Shown: positions 1 to 9,153 of the stretch, piece by piece | Layout: every line of letters starts with the position of its first letter | Position numbering within the stretch: the first letter of the stretch is position 1 | Origin: LMUY01 sp964245075 | GTDB taxonomy: Bacteria; Pseudomonadota; Alphaproteobacteria; Acetobacterales; Acetobacteraceae | DNA length: 64,000 bases | Direction: 5' to 3' | Assembly: GCA_964245075.1 (NCBI GenBank) | Contig: CAXTLC010000008.1 | Location: forward strand, 1-64,000 | Made by a program: the position numbers and the translations under genes | Notes under the pieces: generated by a model | Seen by the model: the letters and a program-made list of their open reading frames with translations, nothing else | Told to the model about the DNA's origin: nothing | The model's database searches: none

Positions 1-476
1 GCGCTCGTCGATGTCCTTGCACAGCTTGGACACCGTGCTCTTGCCGATGCCGCTCAGCCCCATGGCCTGCACCAGGTCGTCCACGCGCCGGGTCGAGACG
101 CCGCTGACCCAGGCCTCCTGGATCACCGCCGCCAGGGCCTTCTCCGACGTGCGGCGTGGCTCCAGGAACGGCGGGAAGCAACTGGCTTGCCGCAGCTTTG
201 GGATGCGCAGCTGCAGGCTCCCTCCACTACCATTCCACCTGCTGCGCAGGCGGAACCTTGGGCAATTCCGCCCAGCCGGGTGTCCAGCGCCCGGTCGCGG
301 TAGCCGTTGCGACAGGTCGTGCGCTCGCCGGAGCGCTCGTGGCGACCGGCGCCGATCAGGCCCTCCACGTCGGTCTCCATCAGCAGCTGCACCACGGCCT
401 CGGCCACGCTACGCAGGAAGTCGCCGTCTCCGGCTTTGGCCAGCAGCTCGGCCAGTGGCAGTGTGCTCTCGGTCAC
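1..476 (-). pseudogene. IS256-family transposase, broken and truncated
   Basis: Reading leftward from a GTG at 476, the frame gives the usual N-terminus of IS256/Mutator transposases (VTESTLPLAELLAKAG, then LLMETDVEGLIGAGRHER). It continues to the DTRLG stretch and then breaks. The next conserved block (RIPKLRQ, FPPFLEPRRTSEKAL, then STRRVDDLVQAMG and SKLCKDIDER) is in another frame. The two are separated by a 50-bp insertion at 220-269 that is absent from the expected coding path and shifts the frame. The catalytic half lies beyond the window start, so only the N-terminal third is seen. It cannot make a working transposase as written. Family assignment is secure; the pseudogene call rests on the insertion being real and not an assembly error. 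Confidence 0.85.
220..269. repeat. 50-bp insertion ending in a hairpin, inside the IS256 relic
   Basis: Removing 220-269 restores a continuous transposase frame across the RLG/SLQLRIPK junction. The right part of the insertion contains a perfect 7-bp inverted repeat, GGCGGAA at 249-255 and TTCCGCC at 266-272, with a 10-nt loop; its last three bases lie in the flanking transposase sequence. It may be a small palindromic element or the scar of a second insertion. No target duplication was established. Confidence 0.5.
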
Positions 477-579
477 CGGGTCCTCTCGGTCAGGGGTGAA
501 GCCTCGCAACTCCATCCCAGCCAGACGATCCGGTGACCACCTCCGCCTACACCCGCACGGGCTCCAAATCTCCACCACC

Positions 580-1153
580 AGCGCGGACGCTACCCCGCGT
601 GCTCGGACCGGTCGGCAACGGGCTGGAAGCCCTGCATAGTGGCATCGTGGGGATTACGTCGCCTGGATAATGGTTGGCGTCGCCCTTTTCACGCTCCTCT
701 TCTGGTTCGGCTGAAGGCCGACGCAATCACCTCGGTTGCAAGCGGGCGTCAGAACAAACGCGGCTCTGAGGTCATGCATCGGCGCGCCGTCCCAAATGGT
801 GAACAGCCCGGCGGCAGCGGCGCCAGCAGGGTTTGGCCTTGGCCTCGAGCCAGGCAGGCTTCGAGCAGGTTGGTGACCAGGGTGGCGTCGCAGCGGAACT
901 TCTCGCCGGAACGTTGGATGTCGTTGACGTAGAAAGCGGTGAACTCGTCTGTTGACGCGACGGCATCGACGGCACACAGAGTTCTGCGTTCCGGATCATG
1001 CGGCTGTGCCCGCTTCGAATCCCTGGCCAGGTGCGGGTGGGCGACCGCGTGCTGGTCTTGCCTCCTGGTCTGGAAGCTTGGACGAGGTCCGCTGCGAAGC
1101 CGCTGCCGCCCGTGCCGCCATCCCGGACATCGGGACGGCTCGCGTCACCTAAG
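580..1153. other. Non-coding or degenerate stretch beside the IS relic
   Basis: No reading frame here has a recognisable product, a plausible ribosome-binding site or an intact start. Fragments on the minus strand read like protein (for example FTAFYVNDIQRSGEKF around 900-950) but shift frame, which fits decayed insertion-sequence or genomic-island debris. I could not name the source protein. It separates the IS relic from the 3' end of the sugar operon. Confidence 0.4.
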
Positions 1154-2143
1154 TCAGTTTCCGTCCAGCATCCGGCCAGGCATGGATTGGCGGCCGTGCC
1201 GCGCATCCCAGTCGTCCTGGACCTGCTGCAGGACACGCATCGCCGGCAGCACGGATGGCCCGTTCGCCAGCGGCGGCCGGCGCGCCAGCACGGCGGCCAC
1301 GAAGTCCTGCGTGACGCGCGCGGCGTTGTCCTGCTCGCCCTCGATCGCGACGGTTCCCGCAGCCGTGCGCAAGGACGCGCCCAAGGTGTCGTAGCCGTAG
1401 GTGTCGCGGTCGGTCACGATCAGCTTGTCGTAAAGGCGGTAGCTGGCGTGGTAGGAACCGTGCACCACCAGGGTCTGCCCCGCCTCGGTCTCAACCAGGA
1501 GGACGCATTCCATGGGGATGCCGGTGCTGGGATGGCACGGGCCGAGATGGCTCTGCACCCGCCGGATCGGCCCGCCGTCGAACAGGAACAGTCCAAGATC
1601 GACGAAGTGGCAGAAGTGGTGCCACAGGATGTTGTCGGTCCAATCCCGCTTCAGGCCGGTCGCGCCGATGTTCACCAGGCGTTTGATGAAGAAGCGTCCG
1701 GCGATGTGGCGGATGCTTTCCCCGCCCGCCCGCACGCGGTCGCGCAGCGCTTCCCGCTCGCGCCGGAAGCGCATCGGGTGGGACAGGCCGTACACCAGGC
1801 CGCTGCGTTCGCCAGCCTGCACCACCCGCTCGGCGCCGGCCAGGCTCATGGCGATGGGGATCTCGATCAGCGTGTGCTTGCCCGCCGCGAACGACTGCAA
1901 CGCTTGCGCCTCATGCAGCTCGCTGGGCGTGGCTAGGATGACGGCGTCGACCGCCGGGTCCGCGAGGGCGGCGGCAATCGACGTCGTCCACTTGGCATAG
2001 CCGTGCTGCTCGGCGAACGCGCGCGTGGGCGGGCCGTCCACCCCGACCAGGGTGTGAAGCGTGGCGCCGGTGTGCTTCAGCGCCTCGGTGTGCCAGGTGC
2101 CCATCATGCCATGGCCCACCACGCAGACGTTCAACCCCGCCAC
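1154..2143 (-). CDS. Gfo/Idh/MocA-family dehydrogenase, LigC-like
   Basis: This 329-residue NAD(P)-dependent oxidoreductase has an N-terminal Rossmann motif (GHGMMG, residues 10-15) and a C-terminal substrate domain. The family's usual EKP motif reads EIP at 94-96, so the common catalytic lysine is isoleucine. With WTDNILWHH at about 168-176, this matches what is known of LigC (4-carboxy-2-hydroxymuconate-6-semialdehyde dehydrogenase), where EIP and WTD..LWHH are normal. It is the last gene of the minus-strand cyclitol operon, so its real substrate may be a sugar acid or keto-inositol. I chose the GTG at 2143 because AGGAG lies 8 nt upstream; the GTG at 2152 overlaps that site. Family sure, substrate unknown. 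Confidence 0.85.
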   Translation of the reverse strand: MAGLNVCVVGHGMMGTWHTEALKHTGATLHTLVGVDGPPTRAFAEQHGYAKWTTSIAAALADPAVDAVILATPSELHEAQALQSFAAGKHTLIEIPIAMSLAGAERVVQAGERSGLVYGLSHPMRFRREREALRDRVRAGGESIRHIAGRFFIKRLVNIGATGLKRDWTDNILWHHFCHFVDLGLFLFDGGPIRRVQSHLGPCHPSTGIPMECVLLVETEAGQTLVVHGSYHASYRLYDKLIVTDRDTYGYDTLGASLRTAAGTVAIEGEQDNAARVTQDFVAAVLARRPPLANGPSVLPAMRVLQQVQDDWDARHGRQSMPGRMLDGN

Positions 2144-2159
2144 GCTTCCCACTCCTGCG

Positions 2160-3277
2160 CTAGCGGATGCCGCGGGAGGACAGGTCGGTCACCCGGGCGG
2201 CGTCGTCGCGGGTGACGAGGTTCGGCCCGGACTGGATGCTGCTCGACGGCATCAGGCCGTACTTCGCGTTGAGCGCCAGGATCGCGACCGGGAGATAGCC
2301 CTGCAAATAGGGCTGCTGGTCGAGTGCGAAGGCAGCGCTGCCATCGGCGACCGAACGCAGGAACGGCGCCGCGAGGTCAAAGGATGCGACCTTCACCTTG
2401 CCCGCCATCCCCGACTGCTTCAGCGCGTCCACCGCCGCCTCGCCGGTGATGGACGCGCTGAGCGTCAGGATGGTGTCTATGCCCGGATCGGACTGCAACG
2501 CGGCGCGGACCTTGGCTACCGTGTCCGCCGGGTCCTCCGTGGTGGGCAGGACGGAGGTCTTGCCGCCGAAGCCCTTGGCGAAGCCGTTGCAGCGCTGGTC
2601 CAGCCCGGCATTGCCCACCTCATGGTTCACGCAGAGCCCGCGATGACCGCCCGATTGCGCCAGCTTCTCCCCGGCGACGACGCCGGCGCTGTATTCGTCC
2701 TGCCCCACATGCAGGCGCGCGCCCAGTTCCTTGGACGCCTGCGCGCCGGAGTTGATCGAGATCACGGCAATGCCCTGCCCGGCGGCCGACTTGATCGCAT
2801 TGCCCAGCGCATCGGCGTCTGGGATGGAAACGATCATGCCGTCCGGCCGCTGGTTCGCCGCCGCGGTGATGAGCTGGGCCATCTCCACCATGTCGAAGGT
2901 GTTGGGCGCGCGGTAGCTGAGGGTGACCCCGGCGTCGTGCGCGGCCTCGTCGGCGCCCTTCTTCACGATCGCCCAGAACGGGTCGGAGGCCTGGCCGTGG
3001 GTGACCATGACGATGCTGATGTCCTTGGCCGCCGCCGCGGCGGTCAGCGTCCCAGGCAGCGTNNNNNNNNNNNNNNNNNNNNNNNNNNNNNNNNNNNNNN
3101 NNNNNNNNNNNNNNNNNNNNNNNNNNNNNNNNNNNNNNNNNNNNNNNNNNNNNNNNNNNNNNTGACGATGCTGATGTCCTTGGCCGCCGCCGCGGCGGTC
3201 AGCGTCCCAGGCAGCGTTCCGGTCAGCACCATGGCGGTGAGCAGCACGATGCCGGCGGTCTTTCTCAGGTGTTTCAT
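2160..3277 (-). CDS. Sugar ABC transporter periplasmic binding protein (interrupted by assembly gap)
   Basis: A periplasmic sugar-binding protein of the RbsB/FrcB type (Peripla_BP_4 fold). The start at 3277 has GGAGG 9 nt upstream and begins with a Sec signal peptide (MKHLRKTAGIVLLTAMVLTG, cleavage near residue 31). The mature part holds family landmarks such as SDPFWAIVKKGADEAAHDAG and a DGMIVSIPD block. As deposited, the frame is split by 100 Ns and a 55-bp duplicate. Collapsing that overlap gives one continuous protein of 320 residues, the normal size. It is the third transporter gene after the permease and ATPase; the ligand is probably a cyclitol or related sugar, judged from the iol neighbours. 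Confidence 0.88.
3063..3162. other. Assembly gap (100 Ns)
   Basis: Exactly 100 Ns, a conventional filler length. The 55 bases just left (3008-3062) and just right (3163-3217) are identical, so two contigs overlapping by 55 bp were joined as if a gap lay between them. Deleting 155 nt restores the binding-protein frame. Confidence 0.97.
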
Positions 3278-3319
3278 TAGGTTTAGCCTCCCATTGCCGT
3301 TGTTCTTGATGTCCGGACG

Positions 3320-4117
3320 TCAGATCGTCCCGTTCAGCTCGTGCGACAGCTCCATCATCTCCTTGCCGCCTGCCATGAGGTCCTGCAAATCCTCGATGGC
3401 GATGTCCGCCTTCGCGTACGTGCCGAGGGTTTGGCCGCGGTTCAGCACGGTGAAGCGTTGGCCGGCGGCGTAGGCGTGGCGGACGTTGTGGGTGATGAAG
3501 ATCACCCCAAGCCCCCTGGCGCGGACCTGGCTGATGTATTTCAGCACCATCGCCGTTTGCGCCACGCCGAGCGCCGAGGTCGGCTCGTCCAGGATCAGCA
3601 CCTTGGCGCCGAAATGCACCGCGCGAGCGATGGCCACGCATTGCCGCTCGCCGCCCGAGAGCGTGCCGACCGCCTGGTTCGGGTCCCGCACGTCGATCCC
3701 GATCGCAGCCAGCTCGCTGCGCGTGACGGTGTCGCAATAGGCTTGGTCCAGCAGGCGGAACGGGCCGATGGACCGCATCGGCTCGCGGCCCATGAAGAAG
3801 TTGCGGCTGATGGACATCAGCGGGATCATCGCCAGGTCCTGGTAAACGGTGGCGATGCCCGCATCGAGCGCGGCCCGCGGGCTGGTGAACGCGGCGGGCT
3901 TGCCGCTGACGTAGAACTCGCCCGCCGTCGGCCGGTGCACGCCCGAAAGCGTCTTGATCAGGGTGGACTTGCCCGCGCCGTTGTCTCCCAGCAGGCACAG
4001 CACCTCCCCCGCATGCACCGCGAGCGAAACGCCGTTGAGCGCCACCACGTGACCGAAATGCTTGACGATGCGGCGGACCTCGATGAGCGGCGCCGCCGCC
4101 CCGTTGATGCCCGCCAT
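3320..4117 (-). CDS. Sugar ABC transporter ATPase (single-domain)
   Basis: A 265-residue ATP-binding subunit of the carbohydrate-uptake-2 type with one nucleotide-binding domain, as in FrcA, not the doubled RbsA form. Walker A is GDNGAGKST (about 44-52), the signature LSGGERQ (153-159) and Walker B LILDEPT (174-180), followed by the switch histidine in ITHN. The start ATG at 4117 has GGGGGAG 8 nt upstream and lies 2 nt from the permease stop at 4120, so the two are translationally linked. It energises the permease at 4120-5262 for sugar import with the binding protein downstream. Confidence 0.93.
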   Translation of the reverse strand: MAGINGAAAPLIEVRRIVKHFGHVVALNGVSLAVHAGEVLCLLGDNGAGKSTLIKTLSGVHRPTAGEFYVSGKPAAFTSPRAALDAGIATVYQDLAMIPLMSISRNFFMGREPMRSIGPFRLLDQAYCDTVTRSELAAIGIDVRDPNQAVGTLSGGERQCVAIARAVHFGAKVLILDEPTSALGVAQTAMVLKYISQVRARGLGVIFITHNVRHAYAAGQRFTVLNRGQTLGTYAKADIAIEDLQDLMAGGKEMMELSHELNGTI

Positions 4118-4119
4118 GC

Positions 4120-5262
4120 TCAACGCTCCCCCGTCACGTGCCGGCGCACGTAGTTGTTGAAGATCACGGCCATCAGCAGCATCGCGCCCAGGAACACCTG
4201 GAACCAGTCGCTGTCGAACTGGGTGTAGGTCAACCCTATGGACACCATGCCGAAGATCACCGCGCCGAAGAACGCGCCGATCGCCGAGCCGTAGCCCCCG
4301 GTGAGCAGGCAGCCGCCGATCACCGCGGCGATCACCGCCTGGAACTCCTTCTGGTTGCCACGCATGGCGTCCGTCGATCCGGCGTCCAGCACCGTTGACA
4401 CGGCAACGAAGGCGCCGGCGCAGGCGGTCAGCACGAACAGCGCCGTCTTCACCGTCCCCACCGGCACGCCCGAGTTGCGGGCGGAGTTCGCGTCCCCGCC
4501 GACGGCGAAGATCCAGTTGCCCACCCGCGTGCGCAGCAGCACCACCGTCGCAAGCAGCGCGAACGCCACGAACCACAGGATGGAAACGGGCACGCCGGGC
4601 ACGCTGGGCTGCCCGTTCGGGAAGCTCGCCACCCACCCGGCGGCGGCGAGCTGGCGGAACAGCCCGCCGAACGCGTTGCCCGAGAACAACGGGACGAGCA
4701 GGCTGCCGCCCGCCGCGTCGTGGAAGCCGCGCATCTGGGTGGAGCCGGTCGCCATCTTCAACCCGACCAGCGACACGCCGCGCAGGATGAACATGAAAGC
4801 GAGCGTGACGATGAAGGAGGGCAGGCGGGTGCGGATGACCAGTTGGCCGTTGCACGCGCCAACCAGGGCGGCCGCGGCGAAGGTTCCCAGGATCGAGACG
4901 GCCAGCGGCAGGTGCGCCATCGTCAGCAGCAGCCCGAACACCAGCCCGGCAAAGGCGATCATGGAGCCGATCGACAGGTCGAACTCGCCGCCGATCATCA
5001 GCAGCGCGGCGGCGATGGCGAGGATGCCGAGCTGCGCCGCCGGGTTCAGGATGGTCATGGCCCCCTGCAACGTGAACATCGCAGGGTTGGCGGTGAGCGC
5101 GAAGAAGAGCGTGACCGCGATGAGCCCGGCGATGGCGCCCAGTTCGGGCCGCCGCATCGCCTTGGTGGCGAGCGAGACCTCGCGCAGCCGCTCGTCGCGG
5201 GGCTGGGCCGGCAGCGCGCTTCCGCCTCCGGCCGCCGTGGCCAATCGGGCCTGCTTTTGCAT
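4120..5262 (-). CDS. Sugar ABC transporter permease (RbsC/FrcC type)
   Basis: A 380-residue inner-membrane permease (BPD_transp_2 family) with about ten hydrophobic segments. The family landmark GGEFDLSIGSMIAF lies near residues 95-110 and GGCLLTGGYGSAIGAFFG near the C-terminus. It is somewhat longer than the usual 320-340 residues because of an extended N-terminal tail and a periplasmic loop around residues 170-220. The start ATG at 5262 follows a strong GGAGGAGG site. First of the three transporter genes; it follows iolE by 67 nt on the same strand and is probably co-transcribed with it. Confidence 0.93.
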   Translation of the reverse strand: MQKQARLATAAGGGSALPAQPRDERLREVSLATKAMRRPELGAIAGLIAVTLFFALTANPAMFTLQGAMTILNPAAQLGILAIAAALLMIGGEFDLSIGSMIAFAGLVFGLLLTMAHLPLAVSILGTFAAAALVGACNGQLVIRTRLPSFIVTLAFMFILRGVSLVGLKMATGSTQMRGFHDAAGGSLLVPLFSGNAFGGLFRQLAAAGWVASFPNGQPSVPGVPVSILWFVAFALLATVVLLRTRVGNWIFAVGGDANSARNSGVPVGTVKTALFVLTACAGAFVAVSTVLDAGSTDAMRGNQKEFQAVIAAVIGGCLLTGGYGSAIGAFFGAVIFGMVSIGLTYTQFDSDWFQVFLGAMLLMAVIFNNYVRRHVTGER

Positions 5263-5329
5263 TGTTCCCTCCTCCCTTGCTCCGTCGCGGCGCGTGGCCG
5301 CTGCGGTCGGCGTCAGTTCATCGTGAGCA

Positions 5330-6259
5330 TCACCCGTTCCGTCCCTCGCCGCCCACGGGCTGGCCCCCGGTTATGAGGCCGGCCTGTTCGGCAGCCTCGC
5401 GAAGGTGGACGTAGCCTTTGCGGGCGTAGGGCAGGGGGGGCGCCTTGGCCGGATCCTGTTCGGCCTCCACGATCAGCCAGCCCCCATAGCCTGCCGCGGC
5501 GAGCGGCCGCAGCGCCGCGGCGAAGTCGATGCAGCCGTCGCCGGGCACGGTGTAAACGCCGGCCATCACGGCATCGAGGAAGCTCATCCGCTCGGCCTGC
5601 GCGCGCCGCAACACGTCGGGGCGGACGTCCTTGGCATGGACGTGGTTGATGCGGCCGGCCCACCTGGCCGCGACCGCCGCTGGGTCGGCGCCGGCGAAGG
5701 CGAGGTGCCCGGTGTCGAACAGCAGGCCCACGCTGTCGGGCGTGCCTGCCATCAGGCGATCGATCTCCGCCTCGCGCTCGATCACGGTGCCCATGTGGTG
5801 GTGGAAGGCGATGCGGATGCCCTCGGCCGCCATGCGGTCGCCCAACCGGCCCAGCCGGTCGAGAAAGCGCGGCCACTCCGCCTCGGCCATCACCGGGCGG
5901 TCCGCCACCGCCGTGTCGCGGCGGCCCTGCACCGTGCCGTGCACCTCGGCGAACACCATCACCTCGCAGCCGCAGGCTTGCAGCAGATCGAAGTGGGGAC
6001 GCATGGCAAGCCATTCCTCCTCCGGGTCACGGGCGCGCAGCTCGGCGCCATACCAGCCGGAAACGAAGGTCAGCCCGTGGCGCCGCAGCACGGCTTGCAG
6101 GGCGGCCGGATCGGCCGGGAACTTGTTGCCCTTCTCGATGCCGGTGAAGCCCGCCTCGCGCGCTTCGGCCAGGCAGGAGTCGAGCGGCGTGTTGCCGCCG
6201 AGCTCGGGCATGTCGTCGTTGCTCCAAGCGATGGGATTGGTGCCGATGCGGATGGGCAT
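5330..6259 (-). CDS. iolE: Inosose dehydratase (IolE-type TIM barrel)
   Basis: A 309-residue xylose-isomerase-like TIM-barrel protein. Known IolE converts scyllo-inosose (2-keto-myo-inositol) to the trihydroxycyclohexane-dione that IolD hydrolyses. Visible landmarks are the N-terminal IGTNPIAWSNDDMPELGG, the FHHHMGT strand around residue 150, LLFDTGHLAFAG (about 183-194), NHVHAKDVRP with its metal-binding His, and the C-terminal GWLIVEAEQDP. Start is the ATG at 6259 with AAGGA about 10 nt upstream; longer readings upstream are shadows of iolD. It sits 14 nt after iolD in the same operon. Confidence 0.93.
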   Translation of the reverse strand: MPIRIGTNPIAWSNDDMPELGGNTPLDSCLAEAREAGFTGIEKGNKFPADPAALQAVLRRHGLTFVSGWYGAELRARDPEEEWLAMRPHFDLLQACGCEVMVFAEVHGTVQGRRDTAVADRPVMAEAEWPRFLDRLGRLGDRMAAEGIRIAFHHHMGTVIEREAEIDRLMAGTPDSVGLLFDTGHLAFAGADPAAVAARWAGRINHVHAKDVRPDVLRRAQAERMSFLDAVMAGVYTVPGDGCIDFAAALRPLAAAGYGGWLIVEAEQDPAKAPPLPYARKGYVHLREAAEQAGLITGGQPVGGEGRNG

Positions 6260-6273
6260 GGGTGACAGGTCCT

Positions 6274-8142
6274 TCAGCCTTGGGCTTGCCGGGCGCGGGC
6301 TGCCAGGTAGGCCTCGCGTGCCGCCAGAACGTCCCCGCGGGCGGAGGCCTCGGGAACCGCCACGTCCCACCAGGCGCCGCCGGCTGCGGTGCTGGCGCCA
6401 GGGTCGGTGTTGATCACCAGCACGGTGGTGCGCGGGTTGTCCTTGGCCCGCTCCAGCGCTTGCGGCAGGGCGGCGATCCCGTCCACATGCTCGGACAACG
6501 CGCCCAGGCTGGCGGCATGGGCGGCGAAATCCACCCAGGCGTCGCCGGCCCGGTGGTCCACGGTGGCGATCAGGTTGTTGAACGAGGCGCCGCCGCAACT
6601 GCGCTGCAGCCGGTCGATGCAGCCGAAACCATGGTTGTCCAGCACCACCACGATCAGCTTGCGGCCCAGCATCACGGAGGTTTGCAGCTCGGAATTGAGC
6701 ATCATGTAGCTGCCGTCGCCGACCATGACGAACACGTCGCGCTCCGGCATCGCCTGCTTCACCCCCAATCCGCCGGCGATCTCGTAGCCCATGCAGGAAA
6801 AGCCGTACTCGACGTGGTAGCCGCCGGGCGCCCCGGTGCGCCACAGCTTGTGCAGCTCGCCGGGCAACCCGCCCGCGGCGCAGACCACCACGCCGCCGTT
6901 TCCCGCGGCCTGGTTCACCGCGCCCAGCACCTGCGCGTCGGTCGGCAGCCCGTTGCTTCCCGGGGCGGTGGCCCGGTCCACGGCCGCGTTCCACCCTGCC
7001 CGCAGCTCGGCCGCCTTCCGCCGCCACGGATCAGGCGCGCGATAGGCGCCAATCGCCTCGCCCATGGCCTCGCCCAGCGCTTCCAGGCCGCGCAGCGCGT
7101 CGCCCACCAGCGGGAGCGCGCCATGCTTGCCGGCGTCGAACGGCTGGATGTTGAGCTGGACCAGCCTCGCCTGACCCGGCAGCAGCGCGCGCGACCCGGT
7201 GGTGAAGTCCCCCAGCCGGGTGCCGACCGCCAGGATCACGTCCGCCTCGCGGGCCAGCGCGTTGGCGGCCTCGCTGCCGGTGACGCCCACTGCGCCCACC
7301 AGCTCCGGCGTCGTCCAGGCCAGCGCGCCCTTGCCCGCCTGGGTTTCCGCGACCGGGATGCCGTGCGCGGCGGCGAACGCCGCCAGCGCCGCGCCGGCCT
7401 GCGCGTAGTGCACGCCGCCGCCCGCCACGATCAGCGGCCGTGCCGCCTCGCGCAGCACGGCCGCCGCCCGCGCCAGCTCCGACGGATCGACCCCGGGGCG
7501 GCGCAGGCCGTGCTCGCGCGGCGCGAAGAAGCTCGCCGGGTAGTCGTACGCTTCGGCCTGGACGTCCTGGCACAGCGCCAGCGTCACCGGGCCGCATTCC
7601 GCCGGGTCGGTGAGCACCTGCATGGCGCGCGGCAGGGCGGTGAGCAACTGCTCCGGCCGGGTGATGCGGTCCCAGTAGCGGGAGACGGGGCGGAAGCAAT
7701 CGTTCACACTCGCGGCGCCGTCGCCCCAGTCTTCCAATTGCTGCAACACCGGGTCCGGCCGGCGGGACGCGAATACGTCTCCGGGCAGGAGCAGCACGGG
7801 CAGGCGGTTGACATGGGCCACGCCCGCCGCGGTGAGCATGTTCATGGCGCCCGGACCGATGGAAGTGGTGCAGGCCATCATCTGCCGCCGTGCCCGCGCC
7901 TTGGCGAAGGCGATGGCTGCGTGGGCCATCGCCTGCTCGTTGTGGGCGCGGAAGGTGGGGAAATGGTCGCGGGCCTGGTGCAGCGCCTCGCCCAGGGCCG
8001 CCACGTTGCCGTGGCCGAAGATGGCCCAGCAGCCGGCGAACAGCGGCGCCGCCTGGCCGTCCAGGCGGGTGCGCTGGGCCGCCAGGAAGCGCACCAGCGC
8101 CTGGGCCGCGGTGAGCCGCAGCGTGCCGCCCCCGGCCGTCAC
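6274..8142 (-). CDS. iolD: 3D-trihydroxycyclohexane-1,2-dione hydrolase (IolD)
   Basis: A 622-residue thiamine-diphosphate enzyme of the acetolactate-synthase superfamily, full length for IolD. In the inositol pathway it opens the cyclohexane-dione ring to 5-deoxy-glucuronate. The pyrimidine-side domain carries the TPP glutamate in HNEQ (Glu69). The C-terminal domain holds the metal/TPP motif GDGS (475-478) through LDN (Asn503). HGFGCIDRLQ follows, typical of IolD. The GTG start at 8142 overlaps the iolG stop codon (GTGA), so translation is coupled. No iolB, iolC or iolA is present in the window, so later steps must be encoded elsewhere. Confidence 0.94.
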   Translation of the reverse strand: MTAGGGTLRLTAAQALVRFLAAQRTRLDGQAAPLFAGCWAIFGHGNVAALGEALHQARDHFPTFRAHNEQAMAHAAIAFAKARARRQMMACTTSIGPGAMNMLTAAGVAHVNRLPVLLLPGDVFASRRPDPVLQQLEDWGDGAASVNDCFRPVSRYWDRITRPEQLLTALPRAMQVLTDPAECGPVTLALCQDVQAEAYDYPASFFAPREHGLRRPGVDPSELARAAAVLREAARPLIVAGGGVHYAQAGAALAAFAAAHGIPVAETQAGKGALAWTTPELVGAVGVTGSEAANALAREADVILAVGTRLGDFTTGSRALLPGQARLVQLNIQPFDAGKHGALPLVGDALRGLEALGEAMGEAIGAYRAPDPWRRKAAELRAGWNAAVDRATAPGSNGLPTDAQVLGAVNQAAGNGGVVVCAAGGLPGELHKLWRTGAPGGYHVEYGFSCMGYEIAGGLGVKQAMPERDVFVMVGDGSYMMLNSELQTSVMLGRKLIVVVLDNHGFGCIDRLQRSCGGASFNNLIATVDHRAGDAWVDFAAHAASLGALSEHVDGIAALPQALERAKDNPRTTVLVINTDPGASTAAGGAWWDVAVPEASARGDVLAAREAYLAARARQAQG

Positions 8143-9140
8143 GGCCCGTTCTCCACCGTCTCGATCCGGCCGGACGCCAGGCTGGCCAGCGCCGCGTCCG
8201 CCAGCCGCAGCGCCGCCTTGCCCTCGGCAAAGCCGGCGAGGAAAGGCTGGCCGCTGGACAAGCAATCGATGAAATGGCCGATTTCGGCGCGGTAGGCGTC
8301 GGCATACCGGTCGATAAAGAAATGCGGCACGCGGTCCTGGGCGTGGGTGCGCTCGCCATTCCAGGCCTCCACCGTGGTCGGGTGCTGGTTGTGTGCCTGG
8401 AGCATCCCGCCGGAGCCGAACGCCTCGATCCTTTGGTCATAGCCGTAGGCGCAGCGGCGGCTGTTGTTGATGTGCACCAGGGCGCCCGAGGCCGCGCGCA
8501 TGATGATCATGGCCGCGTCGATGTCCCCCGCTTCCTTGATCGCCGGGTCGATCAGGTTGGCGCCCATCGCCTGCACTTGGACGATGTCGCCGGCGAGGAA
8601 CCGCGCCATGTCGAAATCATGGATGGTGAGGTCGCGGAACAGCCCGCCCGAGCTGGCGATGAAGCGCGGCGAGGGCGGCGCCGGGTCGCGGCTGGTGATC
8701 ACCACCTGCTCCAGCGTGCCGATCTCCCCGGCCAGCAGCCGGTTGCGCAGCGCCCCGAAGGAGGCATCGAACCGCCGGTTGAAGCCGAGCATCACCCGGC
8801 CCGCCAAGCTGCCGATCTCGCGCTCGCAGCTTTCGACCCGGCGCATGTCCAGGTCCACCGGCTTCTCGCACAGCACGGCCTTGCCCGCCTGCACCGAGCG
8901 GGTGATCAGGTCCACATGCGTGTCGGTGGCCGAGGCGATGAACACGGCATCGATGTCCGCGCCCAGCAAGGCATCGATGGACGGCGCGGTCTGGGCGCCG
9001 AGTTCGCTGGCGCAGGCTTCAGCCGCCTCCGCCACCAGGTCGTGGCAGGCCACGAGCTGCGCCAGCGGATGCGCAGCGATGTTGCGCGCGTGCATTCGGC
9101 CGATACGGCCGCAGCCAATCAATCCAAACCGGGTTGCCAT
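8139..9140 (-). CDS. iolG: Inositol 2-dehydrogenase (IolG-type)
   Basis: A 333-residue Gfo/Idh/MocA oxidoreductase expected to oxidise myo-inositol or a related cyclitol to the 2-keto form with NAD. The Rossmann motif GCGRIG is at 9-14. The catalytic CEKP motif is intact (Lys93). The GFNRRFD and IHDFDMARFL stretches are typical of inositol 2-dehydrogenases. The start ATG at 9140 has GAGGAG about 9 nt upstream and lies 13 nt after the regulator stop. As first enzyme of the operon, with iolD and iolE following, its assignment is well supported, though scyllo- or chiro-inositol could be preferred. Confidence 0.92.
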   Translation of the reverse strand: MATRFGLIGCGRIGRMHARNIAAHPLAQLVACHDLVAEAAEACASELGAQTAPSIDALLGADIDAVFIASATDTHVDLITRSVQAGKAVLCEKPVDLDMRRVESCEREIGSLAGRVMLGFNRRFDASFGALRNRLLAGEIGTLEQVVITSRDPAPPSPRFIASSGGLFRDLTIHDFDMARFLAGDIVQVQAMGANLIDPAIKEAGDIDAAMIIMRAASGALVHINNSRRCAYGYDQRIEAFGSGGMLQAHNQHPTTVEAWNGERTHAQDRVPHFFIDRYADAYRAEIGHFIDCLSSGQPFLAGFAEGKAALRLADAALASLASGRIETVENGP

Positions 9141-9153
9141 CGTCTTGCTCTCC

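Noticed and set aside
654..1236. Minus-strand open frames of 107-154 residues upstream of the IS relic
   Set aside because: No recognisable domain, no ribosome-binding site and shifting frames; treated as debris.
8138..8265. Longer N-terminus for iolD starting at 8265
   Set aside because: The extra residues lie inside iolG in another frame; the GTG at 8142 coupled to the iolG stop gives normal IolD length.
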